Assembly (NCBI RefSeq): GCF_000157915.1
Contig: NZ_EQ973632.1
Span: 6,585 to 39,755, forward strand
Length of the DNA: 33,171 bases
DNA from: Phocaeicola coprophilus DSM 18228 = JCM 13818
GTDB taxonomy: Bacteria; Bacteroidota; Bacteroidia; Bacteroidales; Bacteroidaceae
Direction: 5' to 3'
Part shown: positions 6,861 through 15,467 of the stretch, piece by piece
Position numbering within the stretch: the stretch's first letter is position 1
Layout of the letters: each line of letters opens with the position of its first letter
Translations under genes and position numbers: made by a program
The notes under the pieces: generated by a model
Told to the model about the DNA's origin: nothing
The model's input: the letters and a program-made list of their open reading frames with translations, nothing else
Databases searched by the model: none

Positions 6861-8366
6861 ATGGAAGATTTTGTATCAATCAACGTAAATACAGGAAGAA
6901 GCAGGACAAACAGCTTGATCAATCGTAAAATGATTTTCCGTATATTGGGAATTCTGCTTTTCATGGAAGCTGCCATGTTTTTGGTGTGTGCGAGTGTGTC
7001 GTGGTATTATCGGGAAAAAGAATATATCTATTTCATCTATTCCATATTGATTAATGTGGGAGTAGGGGGAGTACTTTTGCTGTTGGGCCGTAATGCACCG
7101 AATATGGTGACCAGACGGGACGGCTATTGCATTGTGGCTTTTACCTGGCTGCTGTTTACCGCTTTTGGTATGCTGCCTTTTTATTTGAGTGGCGAGATAC
7201 CCTCCATTACGGATGCTTTTTTCGAAACGATGTCTGGTTTCACTACAACTGGAGCTACGATATTGGACGATATTGAAGCGCTTCCTTATGGAATGCTTTT
7301 CTGGAGAAGTTTTACGCAGTGGATTGGCGGATTGGGTATTGTGTTCTTTACCATAGCGGTATTGCCGATTTTTGGAGTCGGTAATCAGGTCCTTTTCTCT
7401 GCTGAGGCCACGGGAGTTACCCATGATAAGATTCATCCCAAAATCAGTGTAATGGCCAAGTGGATCTGGACTGTTTATTTGATCCTGACGCTGACTCTTA
7501 TTGTTTTGCTGGTATGGGGAGGTATGAGTGTCTTTGATGCCGTGTGTCATTCTTTTGCTACGACGGCAACCGGCGGATATTCTACCAAGCAGGATAGCAT
7601 CGCTTATTGGAATTCTCCGTTTATAGAATATGTGACGGCTATTTTCATGATTTTGTCAGGCGTAAACTTTTCTCTTTATTTTATGTGTCTGAAGGGAAAA
7701 TGCAAGCAGCTTTTCCGGGATGATGAATTCAAGTATTACCTGATGTCGATCGGTGGTGTTACTCTCTTGATAACAATCTCCCTGGTCCTTCAGAATCATT
7801 ATGGCATGGAAGTTGCCTTCCGCAAGGCGTTGTTTCAGGTTGCTTCATTACATACTTCCTGTGGATTTGCAACAGATGATTATGTAAAATGGGCACCTTT
7901 TACATGGATGCTGCTGATCTATACAATGCTGGCAGGAGGATGTACTGGTTCGACCGGTGGAGGAATCAAGAATATGCGTCTGCTGATTGTGATCCGTAAT
8001 ATCAAGAATGAGTTTAACCGGTTGATGCATCCCAGGGCAATTTTGTCAGTGAAGGTTAACAGACAGGCTGTTTCTCCGGCCACTATCTCTACGGTATCTA
8101 CGTTTATTCTGTTTTATCTGATCTGTATTTTTGTCAGCTGGACTGTGCTGATGTTTCTGGGTATTGGCTTGACGGAATCTTTCAGTCTTGTTGTTTCCAG
8201 TCTGGGTAATGTCGGCCCTGGACTTGGAGCATTCGGACCGGTCTTTTCCTGGAGTGCACTTCCCGATGTTGCGAAATGGCTTGTATCTTTCCTGATGCTG
8301 ATCGGACGTCTGGAATTGTTTGGAATCTTATTGATGTTTGCTCCCAGTTTCTGGGAGAAGCGGTGA
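6861..8366 (+). CDS. trkH: TrkH family K+ uptake transporter subunit
   Basis: This 501-residue inner-membrane protein is the ion-conducting subunit of a Trk/Ktr-type potassium importer. The four pore-loop filters of the family are visible: SGFTTTG (125-131), TTATGGYS (234-241), TSCGFATD (332-339) and SLGNVGPG (447-454). The intramembrane gating loop region GGCTGSTGGGIK is at 359-370. Length and order are normal. The ATG at 6861 is close behind a promoter box; an ATG at 6854 is out of frame. The regulatory partner TrkA (Rossmann-fold, NAD-binding) is not encoded in the window, so it must be elsewhere. The gene is monocistronic and divergent from the coiled-coil gene. Confidence 0.93.
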   Translation: MEDFVSINVNTGRSRTNSLINRKMIFRILGILLFMEAAMFLVCASVSWYYREKEYIYFIYSILINVGVGGVLLLLGRNAPNMVTRRDGYCIVAFTWLLFTAFGMLPFYLSGEIPSITDAFFETMSGFTTTGATILDDIEALPYGMLFWRSFTQWIGGLGIVFFTIAVLPIFGVGNQVLFSAEATGVTHDKIHPKISVMAKWIWTVYLILTLTLIVLLVWGGMSVFDAVCHSFATTATGGYSTKQDSIAYWNSPFIEYVTAIFMILSGVNFSLYFMCLKGKCKQLFRDDEFKYYLMSIGGVTLLITISLVLQNHYGMEVAFRKALFQVASLHTSCGFATDDYVKWAPFTWMLLIYTMLAGGCTGSTGGGIKNMRLLIVIRNIKNEFNRLMHPRAILSVKVNRQAVSPATISTVSTFILFYLICIFVSWTVLMFLGIGLTESFSLVVSSLGNVGPGLGAFGPVFSWSALPDVAKWLVSFLMLIGRLELFGILLMFAPSFWEKR

Positions 8367-8484
8367 TGGGAAACGCTTGTGTACGGCTGATAGAAGGGCC
8401 GTTGGTGTTTTGTCGGTGAAAGGAGAACACCGGGCACTGTTGCAAAAAAGGTAAAAAAACGATTCGTTGTATTGATGAAAAGAA

Positions 8485-8534
8485 TTCGGCGTTTGCAGCA
8501 AAATGTTTCGGCGTTTTAAAAAAATGTGGCGGCG
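8485..8534 (+). repeat. Imperfect 22-bp tandem repeat with CGGCG core
   Basis: TTCGGCGTTT occurs at 8485-8494 and again at 8507-8516, 22 bp apart, and a third CGGCG follows at 8530-8534. The second copy runs into GCGTTTTAAAAAAA. A very similar word, ACGTTTTAAAAAAA, lies near 26050-26063 behind another gene. Confidence 0.5.
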
Positions 8535-8656
8535 AATGGAGACACCGGTACTTAAATGAATCTGCGGGCCCTGAGAATTGTGATGCAGGGTACTACAGTT
8601 CGTATAAGGAGGAAAAATAGCCGAAATTCCCGGAATGGAACTTGAGGATAAAAAGA

Positions 8657-8705
8657 ATGGCATGTGCAATGAAACAGAAGTATGGATTTCATGAGCACAT
8701 GCCAT
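8657..8705 (-). terminator. Terminator of the tamB-aguA-aguB operon
   Basis: ATGGCATGTGC (8657-8667) and GCACATGCCAT (8695-8705) form an 11-bp perfect stem that can extend with ATGAAA/TTTCAT. On the minus strand it is followed by TCTTTTTATCC. It lies 16 bp after the aguB stop codon. Confidence 0.75.
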
Positions 8706-8721
8706 TATATTTGGAGAACAG

Positions 8722-9609
8722 TTAGTCTATAAATCTTTTGGCCAGATCCTGGAACTGTTCGATTCTTCTGTCGCGCAGGAACGGCCACCAGCGGCGGACG
8801 TTTTCGCTTCGGCTCATATCGATTTCAACCACCAGGTTTTCTTCTTTGAGATTGCTGGCCTGAGCGAGAAGTTCACCTTGAGGACCGGCTACAAAGCTGT
8901 TGCCCCAGAATTGAATGCCATTGGTCTGGCCGGAAGGATCAGGTTCAAGACCAACCCGGTTGACTGAGATGACAGGAAGCCCGTTGGCTACGGCATGTCC
9001 TCTCTGTACGGTTACCCATGCGCCGAGCTGTCTCATCTTTTCTTCCTGCGTATCACTGCTTTCCCAGCCGATGGCAGTCGGATAAATCAGCAGTTCGGCT
9101 CCTTTCAGTGCCATTAGCCGTGCTCCTTCGGGATACCACTGATCCCAACAAACCTGGACGCCCAGTTTTCCGATAGAAGTCTGGATCGGTTCGAAACCTA
9201 AGTCACCGGGAGTGAAATAGAACTTTTCATAATAGGCTGGATCGTCGGGAATGTGCATTTTCCGGTATTTTCCGGCGATGCTTCCGTCGGAGTCAAAAAC
9301 GACGGCTGTATTGTGGTACAACCCCGGCGCCCGGCGTTCAAAAAGTGAAGTGACCAGTACAATGTGATATGCTGCAGCCAATTCACTGTAGAAACCGGTA
9401 GAAGGACCGGGAATGGGCTCTGCCAGATCGAACATGTTGGTGTCTTCAGTCTGGCAAAAATACGGTGTATTGTGCAATTCCTGCAAAACAACCAGTTGTG
9501 CTCCAGCCTGTGCCACAGAGGCAATGTTGCGGTGAAGCTTTTCCAAATTGAATTTGATATCGTTGGAACATGCTTGTTGAACGATACCGACGCGAATGAT
9601 CTTCTTCAT
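8722..9609 (-). CDS. aguB: N-carbamoylputrescine amidase
   Basis: This 295-residue cytosolic nitrilase-family enzyme hydrolyses N-carbamoylputrescine to putrescine, CO2 and ammonia. The Glu-Lys-Cys triad is visible: E44 (VLQELHN), K117 (YRKMHIPDD) and C154 (QVCWDQWYPE). Length matches the AguB branch. The ATG at 9609 is 10 bp after the aguA stop, so the two steps of the agmatine-to-putrescine route are translated from one message. The substrate call depends on this neighbour as well as on the close fit of the motifs; other nitrilase amidases share the triad. Confidence 0.95.
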   Translation of the reverse strand: MKKIIRVGIVQQACSNDIKFNLEKLHRNIASVAQAGAQLVVLQELHNTPYFCQTEDTNMFDLAEPIPGPSTGFYSELAAAYHIVLVTSLFERRAPGLYHNTAVVFDSDGSIAGKYRKMHIPDDPAYYEKFYFTPGDLGFEPIQTSIGKLGVQVCWDQWYPEGARLMALKGAELLIYPTAIGWESSDTQEEKMRQLGAWVTVQRGHAVANGLPVISVNRVGLEPDPSGQTNGIQFWGNSFVAGPQGELLAQASNLKEENLVVEIDMSRSENVRRWWPFLRDRRIEQFQDLAKRFID

Positions 9610-9619
9610 ATTTAACGGT

Positions 9620-10648
9620 TTATTTTACTTCTTTGGGATATTGCATGGTGACACAATGAAGGGAACCATGCTGCTGGATCAGGGCTCTGCAATCAATTCC
9701 GATAATCTCTCTGTCAGGAAAGGCTTGTGCCAGAACATCCTTGGCCTGCATGTCCTTGTCCGGCTGTGCATATGTCGGATATAATACAGCATCGTTCATA
9801 ATCAGGAAATTGGCATAAGTTGCAGGCAGCCGTTCTCCTTCTTCACTGTAAATAGCATCAGGCATGGGGAGAGGAAGCAGCCGGTAGGGAAGACCTTCAA
9901 GAGTACGGAATGTCCGGAGTTGTCTTTCCATAGCCTGCAGACTCTCATAATGTTCATCTTCAGGGTTTGTACATTGTACATATACGATGGTATGGTCCGG
10001 ACAGAGACGCGCCAGAGTATCTACATGGCTGTCTGTATCATCTCCGGCCAGATAACCATGGTCAAGCCACAATATCTGCTGCAAATTAAAGCGTTCCTTC
10101 AGATAATCTTCCAACTGTGCACGGTCCATCGTATCGTTTCTGTTGGGAGCCAGTAAGCAGGTGGAGGTAGTAAGCAGGGTTCCGCATCCGTCGCTTTCAA
10201 TGGATCCGCCTTCCAGAACGATGTTGCGGCAATTGACATAACTGCCCTTTAAGCAATCAGCCTTGATCAGTTCCGAGTTGATCAGGTTGTCTTTATTGGC
10301 AGCAAACTTCATGCCCCATCCGTTGAAACAGAAATCAAGCAGCAACGGAGCTGATTCGTTTTGGAGCAAGGTGATAAATCCATGATCGCGTGCCCAGGTA
10401 TCATTGGTCGGACACGGTATGTAACAGATGTTGTCGCGATAGGCAAAATTTTCCAATACTGCAGGAAACTGAGGCGCGACAAGCAACAAGGGTTGCCGTT
10501 GAGCAATATGAGTGGCTATCTCCAGAAAGCATTTCTCTACTTCTTCCAGCATGTATGCCCAGTCTGTATCCTTGTGAGGCCAGGTTAGCTGAATGTAGCT
10601 TTGAGGATGCCATTCCGCCGGTAAATAATAGTTTTTTATTTCCATCAT
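9620..10648 (-). CDS. aguA: Agmatine deiminase
   Basis: This 342-residue member of the guanidino-group-modifying enzyme family converts agmatine to N-carbamoylputrescine and ammonia. Active-site motifs are present: NDTWARDHG (82-90), LEGGSIE (145-151), GDDTDSHVDT (202-211) with the catalytic His, and HGSLHCVTMQ (327-336) with nucleophile C332. The protein begins Met-Met, so the start could be the first or second ATG. It starts 28 bp after the tamB stop codon with no promoter between, so it appears to be read from the tamB promoter and leads into aguB. Confidence 0.96.
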   Translation of the reverse strand: MMEIKNYYLPAEWHPQSYIQLTWPHKDTDWAYMLEEVEKCFLEIATHIAQRQPLLLVAPQFPAVLENFAYRDNICYIPCPTNDTWARDHGFITLLQNESAPLLLDFCFNGWGMKFAANKDNLINSELIKADCLKGSYVNCRNIVLEGGSIESDGCGTLLTTSTCLLAPNRNDTMDRAQLEDYLKERFNLQQILWLDHGYLAGDDTDSHVDTLARLCPDHTIVYVQCTNPEDEHYESLQAMERQLRTFRTLEGLPYRLLPLPMPDAIYSEEGERLPATYANFLIMNDAVLYPTYAQPDKDMQAKDVLAQAFPDREIIGIDCRALIQQHGSLHCVTMQYPKEVK

Positions 10649-10676
10649 AGCTGTTTGTTATGTATATGTGATTCAC

Positions 10677-13600
10677 TTAATTTTCTTTATTGTCTTTGTC
10701 TGGCGAACTTGTTTTCTCCTCGTCAGCCGGTCGGGCTATTGTCTGTGGCTGAGAGTATTTCTCTTCGTCATTCTTCTTTTGTCTGGAAGTCCGTAGTTTT
10801 CTACGGCGCAGGAACCAGTCGATAAGCTCTTTCCAGTTGCTGAAATCTTTGTTGTACATAATACCGATACCTTGTGTCGTTAAGGTTGATTTAGTAAAGT
10901 ACCGGTCATTTGTCTGGTTGTATCCTCTTAATCGGAAATCTCCGTTTTTACTTAACAGCCAGATGGCTTCAAAGTCTCCCACGAAGTTTGTGTTCCGCAT
11001 GGTATTTTCCCGGTAGCCGAAGTTACCGTTGATGATCAAACGGTTGTTCAGCATTCGTCCGGACAGGATTGCTTCTGCTTCCACATCACTCCATCCTTTT
11101 TCGCCGGTCGTCAGGTTAGTTCCCAGATTCCAGTTCTGGCTGTCAATGACTTGTGAAAGCATGTTGTTCAGTTGTCCCGACAGCGTGCTGAAAGCCAGAG
11201 AGCTGGTTGCGTCAGACTGGCTGGCATTGTTATAGTCGTATGCATAGAACTTACCAACACTCAGCAAGTAAATGATTTGTGTATTCATTTGTTCTTCTGT
11301 ACTGGTAAGACTTCTCACCAACTCCCGGTCTTCTTCATTGACCGTTGGCAGTTCCAGATCGAAGGTCAGATTAGGAGAGGTAAGATTTCCGGTCAGATTC
11401 AGCAGACAGTTGACGCGTACATTTCCTTTTGATGATGTTGCATTGGCAATCAGATCGTTAAGAGATGCTGAATTGACGGTGTATACTGCCTGTACATTTA
11501 AGTTGGCAGCTTTGGGATTTCCGTTGAAAGTAACAATACCTCCCGGCTGGAGCGTAAAGTCTTTGCGGATGACATTTTGCATACTCATTTTATAAATACC
11601 CTGCGCTATATTGTAGTTTCCGAAAATCTGGAAATCGCCTTTATTGAAAAAGTTGATACGCAGGTTTCCTGTTCCGGTAGCTGAAATATAGTCACCCGCA
11701 GCCGGGTCCATGATAATCTTCATGTTCGCTTCGGGCGTAGGCTCGATCTGCAAATTGATGTGAACATCCAGAGGGGTATCATCATCTTCTTCCTCTTCCG
11801 GGCGGTTCAGATAGTGATAAACCTCAGTCTGTATGATTTCCTGTTTGCGCTTGGGGGTACGGTCTACGAATGTAATAAACTGGTTATTGGTGGCTTCAGC
11901 CGCCGTACCCAAAACATAGGCAAAAGCTGTATTTCTGTCCGCCCGCATGTTCCCGTCTACATTCAAAGCATTGTCTCCTCCTCGTATGGATACATCGCCG
12001 GTTGTGTAAATTCTTCCATAGAACGGGAAGTCCGGTGTTTCTCTGCTGGTATTATAAACCAGCATATTATTGGTGTTGAAGGCGAACTGATAGGCTAAGT
12101 TTTTCAGTTTTGTATGTCTTAATGTTCCCTGGGCCGTTCCGTGGTTTCCCTCAGCATCCGTCAACTGCACGTTCTGAAACTTGAATTGTCCGGAAGTGAT
12201 ATGGACAGAGTCTGCCTGCGCTTCGAAGCGGGTATTAAGGATATTAACTTTCATTCCCATATTGGCTTTGACATCTCCTTCCAGGTCAAGTCCTGAGAAT
12301 GGTCCGTATAATCTGACATTTCCGTGGGCTCTTCCTCTTACATCGGTGAAAATACTCTTGACAAAAGGCTGTAGAAAAGCCAAAGTTGTACCTCCGGCTT
12401 GTATATGTAAGTCGAGTCCTTTCAGTTTGGGTGAAACATAGCCGTTTACCATAGTGGTATGGAGACTGTCCTCCCGAATATCAGCAAGCAGGCGTACTCC
12501 TCCCAGCTCTTTGTCCCAACTGCCGGTGATGTCTGCCTGTCCAAGCAAAGCGTCATTCAGGGAGAAATCCTTTACATTCAGTTTTGCCAGCATGACAGGT
12601 TCATCAAGAATATGATAGAGAGAGACTTTTCCGCTGGTCAGTCCATAGAACTTGACAGCATGGAACTGGATCATATCCATAATATAAAGCAGATTAATGT
12701 TTTTCATATTTACCAGACAAGAATCTGCGCTGGTTTTCCCAAGTCTTCCGTTAATCCTTAAATACTGGTCTTGATGTTCAAACAGGAAGTCATTTATTTC
12801 AATGCTGTCCTTGGCTATGCTGATGGCTGCAGGATGAATGTGCCAGGTTGTGTCATTCAGAACGACACGGCTGGGCAGGATATCTATGTAGGTTTGTATT
12901 TGTTTCTTGTCAGCTGATTGATTGAAACTGGCAATTGCATCAATTTCCCCACTGTAAGTTACGTTGGTGTTGTTTCCCCAATTCACTGTAGTGTGCAGAC
13001 GGTCGTCTTTTGCATTGGCATTCAGGCTGAGGTTAAGCATGCTGCCTTTTTTCATCATCATGTTTGCCCGGACCTTACATTGCAGCTGGTTTCCCGGATT
13101 TTCACAGAGAATCGTTCCCGATTCATAGCGGGTATTGTTATAAATGAATTCCGGAAAATATCCGTTTACTTTCAGACGGGTAAGGCTGTCATTGAAGTAG
13201 CCGTTTAAGGTTGCCGGCATTTTGAGATCCAGCGGAATACCAATGACTTTAGACAACAAGTCGCTGTTTTCCATTTTTAAATCAAAACGGAAATCATTGT
13301 TGGATTTGATTTGTTTGGTTTCTGCCGTCAAAAGTGACGGGATGTAACGCTGCACTGTTTTGATGATGCTGGCGGAAATGGTTTGATAAGAATAATTCCC
13401 TTGTATAGTTCCTTGCAAAAAGGGAGAATTGATTTTTATTTCTTTTTCTATACCTTTATTCCCGGCTGTAATGGTCAGATTGGGCATAAAGTAAGATAGA
13501 TTCTCCATCGGATTTCTGACGGACAAGCTGTCCAGTTGGATTCCCCCTTGCATATCGTCAATCGAATGACCGGAGAAATCTGCTGTCAGGTTTAATGAGA

Positions 13601-15233
13601 TATCTGTATTCTGGTATTTATCAGTCAGCCGGAGTGCGTTGGGCCGGAAGTTGCGCATGATAGCCCTCAGATTAAAATCGGGTGTTTTTTGCGCCGTATT
13701 GAAATTTCCTTCAATATTGATCAGCCCATTCTCGTCATCCAGTGCGAGGCGTCCGTTGAAGCTTCCTGGACGGTATTGTCCGTCCAATGTGATATTCTGA
13801 TATTCATAATGATTGTATTCCAGAGAAGAAATCACTCCTTTAATATATGATTCGGGCTGGTTGTTACGATATTTGAGTCCTTTTAGTTCAATGTCGAATG
13901 CAGCATTTCCGAATTTGTTTCCTTTGGCTAACAGTTTTCCTATTCTTAATTCCTTGCTCTTTATCTTTCCGGAATAAGAATGCGCATTTGTCAACGTATC
14001 AGTATGCATGGTTACGTTAGCCTGTACATTTCCGGCTCCACTCCGGATCAGACCGTGCATAGTCAGCAAATGGGGATACCCCGAAACGTCTCCGTTAAAA
14101 TGGAAATAATTGATTCGTTTCAAGATTTCCGGTAAGTCCTTTTTCCCGGTCAGATTCTGATGCAGCCAGTTAAATCCCTTTTCATTGATGTCCAGATGGG
14201 ATACCTTGCCGAATATATATGCAGAAGAATTTTTGCGTTCTCCATTGAAGAGTGCTTCAGCCTGAAGCTGGAGGTCTTTATCCGGATTGGTCAGATAAAA
14301 ATCACTACATTGGATATGCCGGTTATGTCCGTTAATCGAGAATTGTAACTCGAACGGATCGTTGAAGTGCTGAAAGGCTGGCAGAAAGCAGGACAAATCG
14401 GATAGGGTGACTGAAGCCTGTACCTTCCCCATGTAACGTATGTCTTGTGGCATGCCGGACGTTTGCCTGATACTGTCATAGGCAGCAGACAGCGTATCTA
14501 CTCGGAATGTTGTTTTGGGCAGACTTATTTCTATGCCGTTAGCTTGTAATCCCTGATGGTTTGCGGTAGCACGCAAGGTGATACGTTTAAGTTTGAGTCC
14601 GCATTGCTCATTAAAACTCATACGTCGTATCTGCGCATTCAGAGAATCATTTGAGAGGGCTTTTAAGGCTAAAGTTGCCGAAAGGTTTGTAATTCCGATG
14701 TGGTTCGTGTTGAATACACCCGGAGTTTCCGGAGCAGACAACAGGTCATAATGAATTTGTCCACGACGAATAAGGATCGTGTTAATCCTTAAATCAATAT
14801 TGCTTTTTTCTTTCGTACTGTCTTTCTTCGCGAAAGTATTCAGGATGAATTGGAAATTAGCATCTTCATCAGGAGACGGTTTGTTCAGTCTGGCGTTGAG
14901 GCCAAACAATTGTACGCTATTGATGCGTATTTTCCCTTGCAGGAGTGAAGGAATATCCACTTTTGCGGAAAAGCGGGCTATTTTAAGCATATCTTTTCCG
15001 GAGCGGTCCTGAAGTGATACATTCTGAATGATGATGCGGTTGAGAAGACCTAAGTTGATATTTCCTATATTGACTTCAGTGCGAAACAAACGATGCAATT
15101 CCTGGCTGGCATAATGACTGATTTGCTTTTGGACAAAAGGGATGCTCAAAAGTATGATTATTCCGAAGTAGATGACCAGTGTCAGAATAATAAGGGTTCG
15201 TATGGTATGTTTTATTCGCTTGAAATGACTCAT
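10677..15233 (-). CDS. tamB: TamB/AsmA-like inner-membrane-anchored envelope protein
   Basis: This 1518-residue protein has one N-terminal membrane helix (about 12-33) and a very long periplasmic region of beta-rich repeats, as in AsmA-like bridge proteins. The last roughly 350 residues match the TamB/DUF490 C-terminal domain, followed by a charged, disordered tail from about 1475 (rich in Lys, Glu, Ser and Pro). Family members span the periplasm and take part in outer membrane protein assembly or phospholipid transport to the outer membrane. The partner TamA/BamA-like barrel is not in the window. It is the first gene of a minus-strand operon with aguA and aguB, an odd pairing. A -7 box at 15251-15258 leaves a leader of only about 11 nt. 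Confidence 0.9.
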   Translation of the reverse strand: MSHFKRIKHTIRTLIILTLVIYFGIIILLSIPFVQKQISHYASQELHRLFRTEVNIGNINLGLLNRIIIQNVSLQDRSGKDMLKIARFSAKVDIPSLLQGKIRINSVQLFGLNARLNKPSPDEDANFQFILNTFAKKDSTKEKSNIDLRINTILIRRGQIHYDLLSAPETPGVFNTNHIGITNLSATLALKALSNDSLNAQIRRMSFNEQCGLKLKRITLRATANHQGLQANGIEISLPKTTFRVDTLSAAYDSIRQTSGMPQDIRYMGKVQASVTLSDLSCFLPAFQHFNDPFELQFSINGHNRHIQCSDFYLTNPDKDLQLQAEALFNGERKNSSAYIFGKVSHLDINEKGFNWLHQNLTGKKDLPEILKRINYFHFNGDVSGYPHLLTMHGLIRSGAGNVQANVTMHTDTLTNAHSYSGKIKSKELRIGKLLAKGNKFGNAAFDIELKGLKYRNNQPESYIKGVISSLEYNHYEYQNITLDGQYRPGSFNGRLALDDENGLINIEGNFNTAQKTPDFNLRAIMRNFRPNALRLTDKYQNTDISLNLTADFSGHSIDDMQGGIQLDSLSVRNPMENLSYFMPNLTITAGNKGIEKEIKINSPFLQGTIQGNYSYQTISASIIKTVQRYIPSLLTAETKQIKSNNDFRFDLKMENSDLLSKVIGIPLDLKMPATLNGYFNDSLTRLKVNGYFPEFIYNNTRYESGTILCENPGNQLQCKVRANMMMKKGSMLNLSLNANAKDDRLHTTVNWGNNTNVTYSGEIDAIASFNQSADKKQIQTYIDILPSRVVLNDTTWHIHPAAISIAKDSIEINDFLFEHQDQYLRINGRLGKTSADSCLVNMKNINLLYIMDMIQFHAVKFYGLTSGKVSLYHILDEPVMLAKLNVKDFSLNDALLGQADITGSWDKELGGVRLLADIREDSLHTTMVNGYVSPKLKGLDLHIQAGGTTLAFLQPFVKSIFTDVRGRAHGNVRLYGPFSGLDLEGDVKANMGMKVNILNTRFEAQADSVHITSGQFKFQNVQLTDAEGNHGTAQGTLRHTKLKNLAYQFAFNTNNMLVYNTSRETPDFPFYGRIYTTGDVSIRGGDNALNVDGNMRADRNTAFAYVLGTAAEATNNQFITFVDRTPKRKQEIIQTEVYHYLNRPEEEEDDDTPLDVHINLQIEPTPEANMKIIMDPAAGDYISATGTGNLRINFFNKGDFQIFGNYNIAQGIYKMSMQNVIRKDFTLQPGGIVTFNGNPKAANLNVQAVYTVNSASLNDLIANATSSKGNVRVNCLLNLTGNLTSPNLTFDLELPTVNEEDRELVRSLTSTEEQMNTQIIYLLSVGKFYAYDYNNASQSDATSSLAFSTLSGQLNNMLSQVIDSQNWNLGTNLTTGEKGWSDVEAEAILSGRMLNNRLIINGNFGYRENTMRNTNFVGDFEAIWLLSKNGDFRLRGYNQTNDRYFTKSTLTTQGIGIMYNKDFSNWKELIDWFLRRRKLRTSRQKKNDEEKYSQPQTIARPADEEKTSSPDKDNKEN

Positions 15234-15250
15234 TGTTTTATAAAAGTCTA

Positions 15251-15258
15251 CAAAAGTA
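15251..15258 (-). promoter_or_regulatory. -7 box of the tamB operon
   Basis: The minus strand reads TACTTTTG (15258 to 15251), which fits TAnnTTTG, 18 bp before the tamB ATG. No clear TTTG/TTG was seen at the expected distance upstream. Confidence 0.5.
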
Positions 15259-15467
15259 CAATTTTTTTTGTTTTCAGCATGATCCGGCTAGTTAAAGGAA
15301 TTAAAGAACCGGTTATAATATGTATTATTATGCGTAAAATGGAATATATTGGCTTCAAAAACAAATATAAAGCTTTAAATGTTATGTAAAATGAAAAAAT
15401 ATTCGGAATTTTGCACGCGGAAAAGTTGAATATTAAAAATATTATTATTGAAAGAGTAAAAAAAAGT

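Larger units (their letters stand above)
8367..8721. other. 355-bp gene-free stretch between trkH and aguB
   Basis: No convincing reading frame, RNA gene or promoter is seen. It holds short CGGCG-containing direct repeats (8485-8534) and the aguB terminator (8657-8705). I found no clear intrinsic terminator for trkH. Confidence 0.6.

Noticed and set aside
6876-7550. 224-codon open frame antisense to trkH
   Set aside because: Composition is rich in His, Ser, Gln and Arg without domain character, and it lies entirely within a well-defined gene; a codon-bias shadow.
8394-8427. GGTGTT/AACACC hairpin as a trkH terminator
   Set aside because: Only six pairs around a long loop, with no T tract behind it.
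15411-15467. Extended NhaC start at a TTG
   Set aside because: The TTG overlaps a -7-like box and would add a polar, Lys-rich leader; the ATG at 15468 gives a normal N-terminus.
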